Of a stretch of 38,989 nucleotides of DNA, positions 1 to 8,444 are shown in pieces. The position numbers and the translations under genes were made by a program. Within the stretch, counting starts at the first letter, position 1. Each line of letters starts with the position of its first letter. The notes beneath the pieces are model-generated. The model searched no databases and was not told where the DNA came from. It saw nothing but the letters and a program-made list of their open reading frames with translations. The stretch lies in the NCBI RefSeq assembly GCF_001070715.1, contig NZ_JVRR01000145.1, forward strand, positions 1-38,989, in the 5' to 3' direction. Source of the stretch: Streptococcus pseudopneumoniae (GTDB taxonomy: Bacteria; Bacillota; Bacilli; Lactobacillales; Streptococcaceae).

Positions 1-57
1 CGAACCCGAAGGAGCGGATTTACAGTCCGCCGCGTTTAGCCTCTTCGCTATCTCTCC
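1..57 (-). tRNA. tRNA-Tyr (GTA), 3' part outside the window
   Basis: Read on the minus strand, the acceptor 5' arm GGAGAGA starts at 57. The anticodon stem GCGGA/TCCGC (bases 14-18 and 26-30) encloses a loop with anticodon GTA at 23-21. It is followed by the start of a long variable arm (CTCCTTCGGG), as expected for class II tRNA-Tyr. The T arm and acceptor 3' arm lie left of base 1, so the gene is partial only because of the window edge. Confidence 0.93.
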
Positions 58-106
58 TACAATCAACATGGACTATTATATCATGAAAATTTCAAAAAAA
101 CAAGAC

Positions 107-337
107 TTATTTTGCTAAATTATAACTTTCAATCAAAATTTCCACAGCTTTTTCCAATTTTTTATAAAAACTATCGACATTCCCATTCTTTATGATAGCA
201 AATTGTCCATCTAATTCGGCAATTTCTCCGATAACTTTTTTACCAATAGTCAAGGTATAGCCTTCAAAACTGTCTTTTCCTACATTAACTTTGGCATCTG
301 CTACTTGAATTTCGATTTTTTTATCTTTCTTGCTCAT
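107..337 (-). CDS. DUF2969 family small protein
   Basis: This 76-residue, lysine-rich soluble protein has no signal peptide or membrane segment. The sequence (GYTLTIGKKVIGEI, then FAIIKNGNVDSFYKKLEKAVE) fits the DUF2969 family of streptococci and lactobacilli, whose function is unknown. An AGAGG Shine-Dalgarno lies about 10 bases before the ATG. It stands alone between the tRNA-Tyr gene and the peptide-binding lipoprotein gene, separated from the latter by a strong terminator, so it is probably transcribed by itself. The family assignment is from recall and has not been searched. Confidence 0.75.
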   Translation of the reverse strand: MSKKDKKIEIQVADAKVNVGKDSFEGYTLTIGKKVIGEIAELDGQFAIIKNGNVDSFYKKLEKAVEILIESYNLAK

Positions 338-393
338 TTCATACCTCTCTTCACTTTTTCTATTTTACAAGAAAATCCTAAAACTAGCAAGAA

Positions 394-429
394 AAAACTC
401 TATATCAGGCTTGTCTGATATAGAGTTTT
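394..429 (-). terminator. Strong rho-independent terminator after the oligopeptide-binding lipoprotein gene
   Basis: A perfect 15-bp stem (394-408 with 415-429) closes a 6-base loop. It is followed on the minus strand by a T-rich stretch, and it ends 6 bases downstream of the lipoprotein stop codon. The A-run on the left arm pairs with the T-run on the right, so it could also act in the other direction, although no plus-strand gene needs it. Confidence 0.9.
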
Positions 430-434
430 CTGCG

Positions 435-2402
435 TTATTTAATGTGTTTTTCTAGTTCTTTTTGGTACTTGCTATTAGATTCCAATTTGTCTTTTTGCCA
501 TTTTTTAAGAGCTTCTTCATATTCTTTTGTTGTAACGATATCTTTTTGCAATTTCATACCTTTAAAGATATATGGATCACCCTTAATACCAACTTGTGAG
601 TATGGTTTTGAGAATGGCACAACATTACTTACAACTGGAGAACCACCAGATGAGGCTGTAGGCATCAATAATGAACTATCTGTCAACCAAGCTTGAGCTT
701 TGGCATATTTTTCATATCTCTTCTCTAGGTCAGTGGTCTCAGAAACAGCATCTTCTAACAATTTCTTATATTGATCCAAACCAAGTTTAGCTACAACATC
801 CTTATCTTTTCCTTTCGTAATACCAAGGTGTTTCATGGCAGAACCAGATTTTGGATCCATAATATTCAAGTAAGATGCTGGATCTTGATAACTCGGAGCC
901 CATCCTGTACTGTTCAAATCATAGTCTTTTTGAGAAGGAACACGCGCTTGTGATGTAATCGTTTCTTTTTCATTATCTGTCATTTGAAGTACATCGATGA
1001 CAACATTTTCAGCACCAAGAGTTGATTCAATAGACTGTTTGAAAGAGTTGCTTTGTTGAACGGCGATAGTATCTGTTTGTTCAACCGGGACATCCAAGTG
1101 AATTGGGAAGGTTACCCCTTTAGATTCCAAGTCTTTCTTAGCTTTTTCGAAAGCAGCTTTAGCCTTTTCAGGGTTGTAGATAGAATCCTTACCGTCAACT
1201 AGCTCAACACCTTTCCATTGGTCACCATAGTTCACCAACTCTGCTTGAGCGATTTGACCAAAGTTCTTACCACCTGCTTGTACGAAGTTATCTGGAACAA
1301 GGCTGTTACGAATAATCTTGTCCGCACCATCTTCACCGTTTAGCTGGGCAGCATAAGAATGACGATTAAAGGCAAAGTTGATAGCCTGACGGAAATCCTT
1401 ATTGAGCATCGCTTCTTTTGTAGAAGTCTTTTGCTCTTCGCTTGTTTTCGCAGTTTTATTGTATGACTGACGATTTACGTTAAAAGTAAAGTAATAACTA
1501 CTTGAATCCTGTGGGCTATAAGTGATTTTATCTCCGTATTGTTCCAAAGTTGAAGCAAAGTTTGAGCTGCTTGGGAAGAGACGGGCTGTCGTATAAGCAC
1601 CAGAAGAGAAACTACGGATCAAGGATTCCTGATCAGAACCATCGTAGTAAGTTAATTTAATCTTCTCAATTTTTACATTTTCTTTATCCCAGTAATTTGG
1701 ATTTTTCTCGTATTCAATCAACGATTTAGAAGTCAAAGTCTTCAAGAAATAAGGACCATTGTAGAGAATCCCTGCTGGGCTAACCTCTCCGTAATTCTTT
1801 CCTGATGCCTTCAAAAACTCTTCATTTACAGGCAACATCGTCGCTGTTGTAACTTTTGAATTCCAGAAACTTTCTGGCGCATTCAATGTATACTCAACTG
1901 TGTAGTCATCCAAAGCTTTAACACCAACTGTAGAGAAATCATTGGTTTCACCAGTCATGTAGGCGTCCAAGCCCTTGATGGAATTTTGGATGAGAGAGAC
2001 ACCGTCTGACTTACCATCAGCCACGTGTTTTAGTCCTGTCACAAAGTCATGGGCTGTTACTTCTGCGTATTCTTCACCTTCTGAAGTGTACCATTTCACT
2101 CCTTTACGAAGTTTATAGGTATAAGTCAATCCATCTTTTGAGACAGACCAATCCTCAGCCAAAGAAGGAATAACATTACCATATTTATCATTTTCCATCA
2201 AACCATCAACGACATTCCCGATAATATCTGTTGTGGATGTACGCGTTGCTATGCTGTAGTCCAAGGATGCTGGATCCACTGCATAAACATAAGAAAATGT
2301 TGTCGGAGCATCTGCTTCTTTATCAGCTTTTCCACAGGCTGCTAAAAGAGCTGTTGTGCTCAGGACCACTCCTGCTGTTAAGAGCCACTTTTTCGATTTC
2401 AT
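435..2402 (-). CDS. Oligopeptide ABC transporter substrate-binding lipoprotein, AliA/AliB type
   Basis: A 655-residue SBP_bac_5 (peptide/nickel-binding) lipoprotein. Residues 1-23 form a lipoprotein signal with lipobox LLAAC (Cys23). The rest shows the family pattern, including SLAEDWSVSKDGLTYTYKLR near residue 80 and GILYNGPYFLK near 210. Length and sequence match the AliA/AliB/AmiA group, which feeds peptides to the AmiCDEF permease; no permease is encoded here, as is usual for Ali proteins. The start has a good AAAGGAG site. The gene begins 21 bases after ilvE and may be read with it. My recollection is that some pneumococcal genomes carry a broken copy at this position; here it is full length. 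Which Ali paralogue it is cannot be settled by eye. Confidence 0.9.
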   Translation of the reverse strand: MKSKKWLLTAGVVLSTTALLAACGKADKEADAPTTFSYVYAVDPASLDYSIATRTSTTDIIGNVVDGLMENDKYGNVIPSLAEDWSVSKDGLTYTYKLRKGVKWYTSEGEEYAEVTAHDFVTGLKHVADGKSDGVSLIQNSIKGLDAYMTGETNDFSTVGVKALDDYTVEYTLNAPESFWNSKVTTATMLPVNEEFLKASGKNYGEVSPAGILYNGPYFLKTLTSKSLIEYEKNPNYWDKENVKIEKIKLTYYDGSDQESLIRSFSSGAYTTARLFPSSSNFASTLEQYGDKITYSPQDSSSYYFTFNVNRQSYNKTAKTSEEQKTSTKEAMLNKDFRQAINFAFNRHSYAAQLNGEDGADKIIRNSLVPDNFVQAGGKNFGQIAQAELVNYGDQWKGVELVDGKDSIYNPEKAKAAFEKAKKDLESKGVTFPIHLDVPVEQTDTIAVQQSNSFKQSIESTLGAENVVIDVLQMTDNEKETITSQARVPSQKDYDLNSTGWAPSYQDPASYLNIMDPKSGSAMKHLGITKGKDKDVVAKLGLDQYKKLLEDAVSETTDLEKRYEKYAKAQAWLTDSSLLMPTASSGGSPVVSNVVPFSKPYSQVGIKGDPYIFKGMKLQKDIVTTKEYEEALKKWQKDKLESNSKYQKELEKHIK

Positions 2403-2423
2403 AAAAATCTCCTTTTGTTTATT

Positions 2424-3446
2424 TTAATCTACTTTTACAATCCAACCTTCTGGCGCTTCAATATCACCAAACTGAATACCTGTCAATTCATCATAGAGTT
2501 TACGAGTCACAGGACCTACTTCTGTTTCACTATAGAATACATGGAAATCATCACCGTGCTGAATTCCACCAATTGGCGAAATAACTGCTGCCGTACCACA
2601 GGCACCTGCCTCTACAAAACGGTCAAGTTTATCAATTGGGACATCCCCCTCAATAGGAGTTAAGCCCAAGCGGTGTTCTGCCAAATACAGCAAAGAATAC
2701 TTAGTAATAGATGGCAAGATAGATGGACTCAATGGTGTTACAAACTCATTGTCAGCTGTAATTCCAAAGAAGTTAGCTGAACCGACTTCTTCAATCTTTG
2801 TATGAGTTGATGGGTCTAGATAGATAACATCTGAGAAGTGGCGTGATTTCGCCAATTTCCCTGGCAAGAGACTGGCAGCATAGTTCCCACCAACCTTAGC
2901 CGCACCTGTACCATTTGGAGCCGCACGGTCATATTCATCCTGAATCAAGAAGTTGGTTGGAACCAAACCACCCTTAAAGTAATTTCCAACTGGCATAGCA
3001 AAGATGGTGAAAATATATTCCTCTGCTGGTTTAACCCCGATAATATCTCCAACACCAATCAAAAGTGGACGAAGATAAAGGGTTCCACCTGTTCCATATG
3101 GTGGTACGTATTCTTCATTCGCGCGGACAACTGCCTTACAAGCTTCTACGAACATGTCTGTCGGAACTTGTGGCATCAAGAGACGATTACAAGTACGTTG
3201 CAGACGTTTAGCGTTTTCGTCAGGACGGAAAAGTTGAACACTACCATCCTTAGTACGGTAAGCTTTCAAACCTTCAAAGGCTTGTTGACCATAGTGAAGA
3301 CTTGGAGAAGACTCTGAAATATGCAAGGTTGCATCTTCTGTAAGTTCTCCTTGATTCCATTGTCCATTTTTAAAATGAGCAATATAGCGATAAGGTAATT
3401 TCATATAGGAAAAACCGAGATTTTCCCAATCAATCGTTACTGTCAT
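2424..3446 (-). CDS. ilvE: Branched-chain amino acid aminotransferase
   Basis: A 340-residue class IV PLP-dependent aminotransferase that transfers the amino group between Leu/Ile/Val and 2-oxoglutarate, the last step of branched-chain amino acid synthesis. The PLP lysine is expected at Lys184 in GAAKVGGNYAASL. Other fold-type IV marks are HYGQQAFEGLKAYR near residue 51, LYLRPLLIGVG near 123 and the C-terminal GTAAVISPIG. Length is normal for the IlvE-II type. The start has AAGGAG, and a promoter (TTGCTA-16-TAGAAT) lies just upstream. The gene follows parC but is separated from it by its own promoter and a weak terminator. Confidence 0.96.
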   Translation of the reverse strand: MTVTIDWENLGFSYMKLPYRYIAHFKNGQWNQGELTEDATLHISESSPSLHYGQQAFEGLKAYRTKDGSVQLFRPDENAKRLQRTCNRLLMPQVPTDMFVEACKAVVRANEEYVPPYGTGGTLYLRPLLIGVGDIIGVKPAEEYIFTIFAMPVGNYFKGGLVPTNFLIQDEYDRAAPNGTGAAKVGGNYAASLLPGKLAKSRHFSDVIYLDPSTHTKIEEVGSANFFGITADNEFVTPLSPSILPSITKYSLLYLAEHRLGLTPIEGDVPIDKLDRFVEAGACGTAAVISPIGGIQHGDDFHVFYSETEVGPVTRKLYDELTGIQFGDIEAPEGWIVKVD

Positions 3447-3480
3447 ATTCCACTCCTTATTCTAAAAACCTATTTCTTAT

Positions 3481-3508
3481 ATTCTACACTATTTTTCTAA
3501 AATAGCAA
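3481..3508 (-). promoter_or_regulatory. Probable sigma-A promoter of ilvE
   Basis: On the minus strand, TTGCTA (3508-3503) is followed after 16 bases by TAGAAT (3486-3481), which leaves a leader of about 28 bases before the ilvE ATG. Spacing is one base short of optimal. This is inferred from consensus only. Confidence 0.55.
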
Positions 3509-3545
3509 GTATATTTTGTAATTTTCAGAAAATTTCTTCAATAAA

Positions 3546-3572
3546 AAGAACCAGCTCTTAGAACTGATTCTT
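3546..3572 (-). terminator. Weak terminator after parC
   Basis: The arms AAGAACCAG (3546-3554) and CTGATTCTT (3564-3572) pair with one mismatch around a 9-base loop. On the minus strand a short T-run follows. It lies directly after the parC stop at 3581. The imperfect stem suggests partial termination. Confidence 0.5.
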
Positions 3573-3580
3573 CATTTCAC

Positions 3581-6052
3581 TTATTTAGCTTCAGTAAATA
3601 CTTCTTTAAGATAAGCGTCAAAAACTTCTTCATCTGAAATAGTGTCAGAAATGAAGCTTCCGTTGCTAGTGCGTTCTGACAAGTTCAAGTCTTGTAATCG
3701 GCTTTCATAGATTGTTCCTTTGTTTGATTGAACAAGCAGAGTTTGGTCGTTCTCTTCCACATCTGTACTAAAGAGATCACCAATAAAGCCTTGTTCTGCA
3801 ACCGCTCCTGCCAAGAAGACACGATGCGGTTTGTTTTTCAACTCACGCAAAACTTGTAAACCACGTTTGGCACGGCTGGTTGCTGGAATTTCATCAATAG
3901 AAACACGTTTTAAACTTCCACGTTGGGTCAAGAGGTAGAAGGATGAGGTATTGCAAATAAAGGCAGATTGGAGAACATCATCTTCTTTCAAATTCATAGC
4001 TTTGACACCTGCTGCCTTAGCACCAACAACCGGAACCTCTTCGATATTGAAACGAAGGGCATAACCGTTTTGGCTAATCAAGAGAATATCATCTAGTTTA
4101 ATCGGAGCCACTGCTACAATCTGGTCTGTATCGTCTTTGAGCTTAGCATACTTGACAGACTTAGACTTGTAGGTTCGCCATGGAGTGAATTCTTTGCGAT
4201 CTACGCGTTTGATTTGACCGAGACGAGTTGCAGTAAAGTAGGTTGTCGCATCGTCAAACTGATCCACAACTTCCACATAAAGGATTTCTTCGTTAGTTTC
4301 GAAGTTTGTAATGGTCTGGCTCAGATGCTCACCGATATCCTTCCAACGAATATCTGATAATTCATGAATTGGTCGATAAATGACATTTCCAAGCGTCGTG
4401 AACATCAAGAGATGCTGGGTTGTCTTAGCAGCTTGTACAAAAATCAAACGGTCATCATCACGTTTGCCAATTTCTTCCAAGGTAGAAGCTGCGAAGGAAC
4501 GTGGGCTAGTACGCTTAATGTAACCTGCCTTGGTCACGCTGACATAGGTATCTTCTTCGGCGATAAGACTAGCTGTATCAATCTCAATTACTTTCGCAGT
4601 GTCTTCTAAGCTACTCAAACGCGGAGTCGCGAATTTCTTCTTGACCTCACGAAGTTCTTTCTTCATAAGATTGTACATGGTCCGTTCATCACCGATAATC
4701 GCAGCGAGCATGGCAATCTTCTCACGAAGTTCTGCTTCTTCCTCCTGCAAGACAACCACATCTGTATTGGTCAAACGGTACAGTTGCAAGGTTACGATAG
4801 CCTCAACCTGCTCTTCTGTAAAATCATAGCTGACCTTAAGGTTTTCCTTGGCGTCCGCCTTATTCTCAGAAGCGCGGATAAGGGCAATGACTTCGTCCAA
4901 AATCGAAATCACGCGAATCAAACCTTCGACGATATGGAGACGTTTCTCAGCCTTTTCCTTGTCAAAGCGGGAACGCGCCAAAATCACTTCACGACGGTGG
5001 GCGATATAGCTAGACAAGATTGGGACGATCCCAACCTGACGAGGCGTGAAATTGTCAATCGCCACCATGTTAAAGTTGTAATTTATTTGTAGGTCGGTGT
5101 ATTTGAAGAGATAGTTAAGAACGAGCTCAGTATTAGCGTCTTTTTTGAGCTCAATAGCGATTCGAAGACCGTCACGGTCAGACTCATCACGAACCTCAGC
5201 AATTCCAGCCACCTTATTATTGACACGAACATCATCAATCTTCTTGACTAGATTGGCCTTGTTGATTTCATAAGGAATCTCAGTGATAACGATTTGTTCC
5301 TTACCACCTTTTAACTTTTCAATCTCAGTCTTGGAACGAACAACCACGCGCCCTTTCCCAGTTTCATAGGCCTTCTTGATTTCATCACGACCCTGGATAA
5401 TCCCTCCAGTCGGGAAGTCTGGTCCAGGCAAGAATTCCATGAGTTTATCCACCTTGGCAGTTGGATGATCAATCATATAAACCGTCGCATCAATAACCTC
5501 AGCTAAATTATGAGGTGGAATATCTGTGGCATAACCAGCCGAAATACCAGTAGAACCATTAACCAAGAGGTTTGGAAAGGATGCTGGTAAGACTGTCGGT
5601 TCTTTCTCGGTATCGTCAAAGTTCCAAGCAAAAGGAACTGTCTTTTTCTCGATATCCTGAAGAAGATAGCCTGCAATCTCAGACAAACGCGCCTCGGTAT
5701 AACGCATAGCCGCAGGTGGATCTCCGTCCATAGAACCGTTATTACCGTGCATTTCAACTAGAATCTCACGATTTTTCCAGTCCTGTGACATACGAACCAT
5801 GGCATCATAGATAGAAGAATCACCGTGTGGGTGGAAATTCCCCATGATATTCCCGACAGACTTGGCCGACTTACGGTAGCTCTTGTCAAAGGTATTACCA
5901 TCCTTATTCATCGAATAAAGAATACGACGTTGCACCGGCTTCAACCCATCACGAATATCTGGCAAAGCACGATCTTGAATAATATACTTGGAGTAGCGAC
6001 CAAAACGCTCTCCCATGATGTCCTCCAGGGACATATTTTGAATGTTACTCAT
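3581..6052 (-). CDS. parC: DNA topoisomerase IV subunit A
   Basis: An 823-residue type IIA topoisomerase subunit that cuts and rejoins DNA and, with ParE, unlinks daughter chromosomes. The catalytic tyrosine is Tyr118 in AAMRYTEARLS. The quinolone region reads HPHGDSSIYDAMV, with Ser79, Asp83 and Lys137 present, so the common resistance substitutions are absent. The C-terminal half carries the repeated beta-pinwheel blades. I see no clear Shine-Dalgarno before the ATG at 6052. A GGAGG sits before Met13, but the longer start matches the standard residue numbering of the family. parE lies about 5.7 kb upstream, with an accessory island between them. Confidence 0.97.
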   Translation of the reverse strand: MSNIQNMSLEDIMGERFGRYSKYIIQDRALPDIRDGLKPVQRRILYSMNKDGNTFDKSYRKSAKSVGNIMGNFHPHGDSSIYDAMVRMSQDWKNREILVEMHGNNGSMDGDPPAAMRYTEARLSEIAGYLLQDIEKKTVPFAWNFDDTEKEPTVLPASFPNLLVNGSTGISAGYATDIPPHNLAEVIDATVYMIDHPTAKVDKLMEFLPGPDFPTGGIIQGRDEIKKAYETGKGRVVVRSKTEIEKLKGGKEQIVITEIPYEINKANLVKKIDDVRVNNKVAGIAEVRDESDRDGLRIAIELKKDANTELVLNYLFKYTDLQINYNFNMVAIDNFTPRQVGIVPILSSYIAHRREVILARSRFDKEKAEKRLHIVEGLIRVISILDEVIALIRASENKADAKENLKVSYDFTEEQVEAIVTLQLYRLTNTDVVVLQEEEAELREKIAMLAAIIGDERTMYNLMKKELREVKKKFATPRLSSLEDTAKVIEIDTASLIAEEDTYVSVTKAGYIKRTSPRSFAASTLEEIGKRDDDRLIFVQAAKTTQHLLMFTTLGNVIYRPIHELSDIRWKDIGEHLSQTITNFETNEEILYVEVVDQFDDATTYFTATRLGQIKRVDRKEFTPWRTYKSKSVKYAKLKDDTDQIVAVAPIKLDDILLISQNGYALRFNIEEVPVVGAKAAGVKAMNLKEDDVLQSAFICNTSSFYLLTQRGSLKRVSIDEIPATSRAKRGLQVLRELKNKPHRVFLAGAVAEQGFIGDLFSTDVEENDQTLLVQSNKGTIYESRLQDLNLSERTSNGSFISDTISDEEVFDAYLKEVFTEAK

Positions 6053-6141
6053 ATAGGATACAGAGCCCGTAAAATATCAAGTGAAAATAGAAAATTCTTG
6101 AAGTAAGCAAGCTCAGCAGAGAATTTATCTTTTTCACGCAT

Positions 6142-6183
6142 CATTTAGGGCGTGTTCAACTCCTTTCAAAGAATGTAGAGTAT
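6142..6183 (-). repeat. Short interspersed repeat, copy 1
   Basis: CATTTAGGGCGTGTTCAA and the following 25 bases recur with few changes at 6289-6330. Both copies lie in the 354-base gene-free stretch between parC and the RelA/SpoT-domain gene (6053-6406), in which I see no open gene. A weaker relative (TTTAGGGTGGGTTCAATTCC) lies near 27405. The strand is arbitrary. Confidence 0.55.
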
Positions 6184-6288
6184 GTGTAATGATAAAAGGA
6201 TTAGTCCAATGTTCAGTTACCGTAAGTAACCAAACTATCCTTTCTGTAATTTAATATGTTGCTTCAGTTAATAAGGAATTTCACATAG

Positions 6289-6330
6289 CATTTAGGGCAT
6301 GTTCAATTTCTTTCGAAGAATGTAGTGTAT
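6289..6330 (-). repeat. Short interspersed repeat, copy 2
   Basis: Second copy of the element at 6142-6183: CATTTAGGGCATGTTCAA, then TTTCTTTCGAAGAATGTAG. The two copies are direct repeats 147 bases apart. They may be left over from a duplication, or be ends of a small element whose body I do not recognise. Confidence 0.55.
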
Positions 6331-6406
6331 TTTTTATGGAAAAAGAAAAAATATAGAGTAAGTGAGTTTCATCCAATTCCTGTATCGCCATTTCCACTTG
6401 AAATGT

Positions 6407-6967
6407 CTACTCCACAAATCCTCGTTTATACTTGATATGACTGGCGATATTGCTATCTACATCTTTCTTATCCCAAAGTTGGAGTTCCCATGGGTAGTAA
6501 AAATTACTTTTATTTTTAAAATAGATATGAATGCCGACATAGCCATCTTTATCACGTAAATACCAGTTTTTTAGTCCGTAAATCTCTTGCCAATCATCTA
6601 ATTTATCCATGACTTGAGCTATCTCTTTGGAACTTAAAATCATACGAGCACCAAAAATATCATTCAAAATGGAATTGACAGGATAGCCCTCTTGACGCTC
6701 GGAAAAACGTGTAATTTTATCTAAAATAGACTCAGAAGTTTTGACACGATAAACATAGGCAATATCTTGGACGTCCGCTTTCATCAGATAGTCATTAATT
6801 GACTCATGTAAATTCAGACGGTAGGCCAAAATCGCTTTAGTCGGAACTTTTGAAAAGGTATGCTTGAGATTGATTTTTTCCACCTTACCCGTTTCAAAAT
6901 AATCTTTAGAATATTCTCGATGAATACGATTAATCTCTGTAATGAGGCGTTCTACTTTTTCAATCAT
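6407..6967 (-). CDS. RelA/SpoT-domain protein (small alarmone synthetase-like)
   Basis: A 186-residue stand-alone RelA/SpoT nucleotide transferase domain, without the hydrolase, TGS or ACT regions of long Rel enzymes. Visible motifs are YRVKTSESILDKITRF (Arg74, Lys76, Ser80, Lys84; the ATP-binding pattern), NDIFGARMIL (Asp103), GYVGIHIYF (142-150; the GYRSIH position) and WELQLW (Glu161, Gln163; the E-x-Q catalytic pattern). The family transfers pyrophosphate from ATP to guanine nucleotides or, in toxin members, to other targets such as tRNA ends. It is diverged from RelP/RelQ as I know them. A GAGAGGAG site precedes the start. It follows the AadE-like gene by 29 bases, so the two are probably one operon. 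The true product is unknown. Confidence 0.72.
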   Translation of the reverse strand: MIEKVERLITEINRIHREYSKDYFETGKVEKINLKHTFSKVPTKAILAYRLNLHESINDYLMKADVQDIAYVYRVKTSESILDKITRFSERQEGYPVNSILNDIFGARMILSSKEIAQVMDKLDDWQEIYGLKNWYLRDKDGYVGIHIYFKNKSNFYYPWELQLWDKKDVDSNIASHIKYKRGFVE

Positions 6968-6996
6968 GAGTCTTCTCCTCTCGCTTTTTCATTTTT

Positions 6997-7860
6997 CTAG
7001 TTATTCCCAAACTTCTTTACTCTCTCCTCAGCATATCTCATCATCTTCTCAGCCACTTCTTTATCGTAGTCAAAGTCCAGCTTTTGAGCAAGTCTTTGAG
7101 CTTCTCTATGGAAAAGTTGCATCGTAGCCAATAAAGACTGAGTGATTTTATCTATACTTGAAAAATCAAGCAGATTTGAGAATTGTTTCTCTTTCTCAGC
7201 AGGTAAATAGTTAAAGAGGTACTTGTAGTTCTTGCCGACGTCTACTGTTCCCTTATTACTTGCTACCAGCCAAGCTAAAATTCTCAGGAGTTCTTGTTGA
7301 CAAATACCATAGAGATGGTCAGTGGCATAGATGACTTGTTTGCGACAAATCCCTTTAACCACGTAAGATGATACCCACCAAAATTCATTGCAGGAATTTT
7401 TAAAATCTGTCTCAATAGCTGGGCTTGTACAGTAACGCTGAGGATTTGGAGAATAAGTCGCAAACAAGCCCTTAGTATCCTCTAGTACCGTGAAATCCGC
7501 TTCGCTATCCACCCACTCTTGAATGTGTTCTTTTTGGCAGAGAGTCAAATCAATACGGTTGCCGTCTTCAAAGAGCATGAGATAGAGACGACGATTACCA
7601 AGACTGACTTCTTGCTCGATAATACGTTTTCCAAACTGGTCTAGCCAAGAAAGGTCACTCGTTAGATTGTCTATGTCATCTACTACATAGACAAGATCAT
7701 AGTCTTGAAATTCATCTGTTTGAACCTTTTGGTCTGTACGTGAACCAGACATGACAACAGCTTTGACTTGTAAAGTTTTGGCAGTTTGTAAAATCAAATC
7801 TAGCATTTGTTCTGTACTTCTATATTTTCTGCGCATATCTTTAATTAAGTTATTTTTCAT
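6997..7860 (-). CDS. AadE/ANT(6)-like nucleotidyltransferase
   Basis: A 287-residue protein of the streptomycin adenylyltransferase (ANT(6)/AadE) family. It has GSR at 39-41 and DYD at 53-55, the metal-binding pair of the nucleotidyltransferase fold, then NRIDLTL further on. I chose the ATG at 7860, not an upstream start at 7911: it has GAGGAG about 10 bases before it, and the shortened protein matches the family length. The start overlaps the end of the upstream membrane protein gene by 11 bases, so translation is probably coupled. AadE enzymes adenylylate streptomycin, but chromosomal relatives often have no proven resistance role, so resistance should not be assumed. Confidence 0.75.
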   Translation of the reverse strand: MKNNLIKDMRRKYRSTEQMLDLILQTAKTLQVKAVVMSGSRTDQKVQTDEFQDYDLVYVVDDIDNLTSDLSWLDQFGKRIIEQEVSLGNRRLYLMLFEDGNRIDLTLCQKEHIQEWVDSEADFTVLEDTKGLFATYSPNPQRYCTSPAIETDFKNSCNEFWWVSSYVVKGICRKQVIYATDHLYGICQQELLRILAWLVASNKGTVDVGKNYKYLFNYLPAEKEKQFSNLLDFSSIDKITQSLLATMQLFHREAQRLAQKLDFDYDKEVAEKMMRYAEERVKKFGNN

Positions 7861-8377
7861 AACTATCTTGCTCCTCTTGTTTTTGGAGACTCTGTATTCT
7901 TTTCTTCTCAAGCTCTCCTACTATCAATTGGATAGTCGAACCAATTCCTAAAACGATTAAAATAAAATGAAGTAAAGTAATATCGTTTCTATGGTATGTT
8001 TTAAAGATTCTCCATAATACAAAAGTATTTACTAATGAAAAAAGGAAAAGCAAAAAAGTATTGAATCGAAGTATTATAGCAAACTTGCTCTTAAAACACC
8101 TATAATGTTTTCCAATCCTATAGAGGGTATATAGTGAGAAAACAATCATCAAAGGCGTGAAAGCAAGTACATAAAATAGGATAAACTCTGTTCCTGAGTA
8201 TAGTTTACTTTCCATGGGTATATCTAATAGACAGATACCAATAGTGAGGATGTTCAATATAAATAAGGATACTGTGCGAGCACACTCTTTTCTACCTTTA
8301 CTGGTCATTAAGTCATATATAATTCCCAAAATGGTCAAGAGAACGAGGAAAAAAGGTATCATTAATAACGTAATCAA
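7850..8377 (-). CDS. Small multi-pass membrane protein of unknown function
   Basis: A 175-residue protein with four to five hydrophobic segments: about 3-22, 37-52, 64-86, 101-122 and 134-154. It ends in a charged tail (ELEKKRIQSLQKQEEQDSYEK). I recognise no family. It is the first gene of a likely three-gene unit with the AadE-like and RelA/SpoT-domain genes, because its last codons overlap the start of the former. Stretches of low G+C suggest a different history from the neighbouring topoisomerase genes. Confidence 0.6.
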   Translation of the reverse strand: MITLLMIPFFLVLLTILGIIYDLMTSKGRKECARTVSLFILNILTIGICLLDIPMESKLYSGTEFILFYVLAFTPLMIVFSLYTLYRIGKHYRCFKSKFAIILRFNTFLLFLFSLVNTFVLWRIFKTYHRNDITLLHFILIVLGIGSTIQLIVGELEKKRIQSLQKQEEQDSYEK

Positions 8378-8444
8378 TCCTGCACCTCCAATAGTTTTAG
8401 CGATTATTTACATACAAAAGAAGATCGTAACCTTTACTTGAACT

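Noticed and set aside
4364..5092. Plus-strand open frames inside parC
   Set aside because: They are antisense shadows of a well-conserved gene, without ribosome sites or family features. The same holds for those inside parE, pnrA, pdp, deoB and rpiA.
5797..5835. Quinolone-resistance alleles in parC
   Set aside because: Ser79 and Asp83 are wild type and Lys137 is present. I also saw no obvious change in the ParE Toprim motifs.
6997..7860. Acquired streptomycin-resistance gene
   Set aside because: The protein has the ANT(6)/AadE fold, but no resistance genes or transposon lie around it and it is diverged from the classical enzyme, so only the family name is supported.
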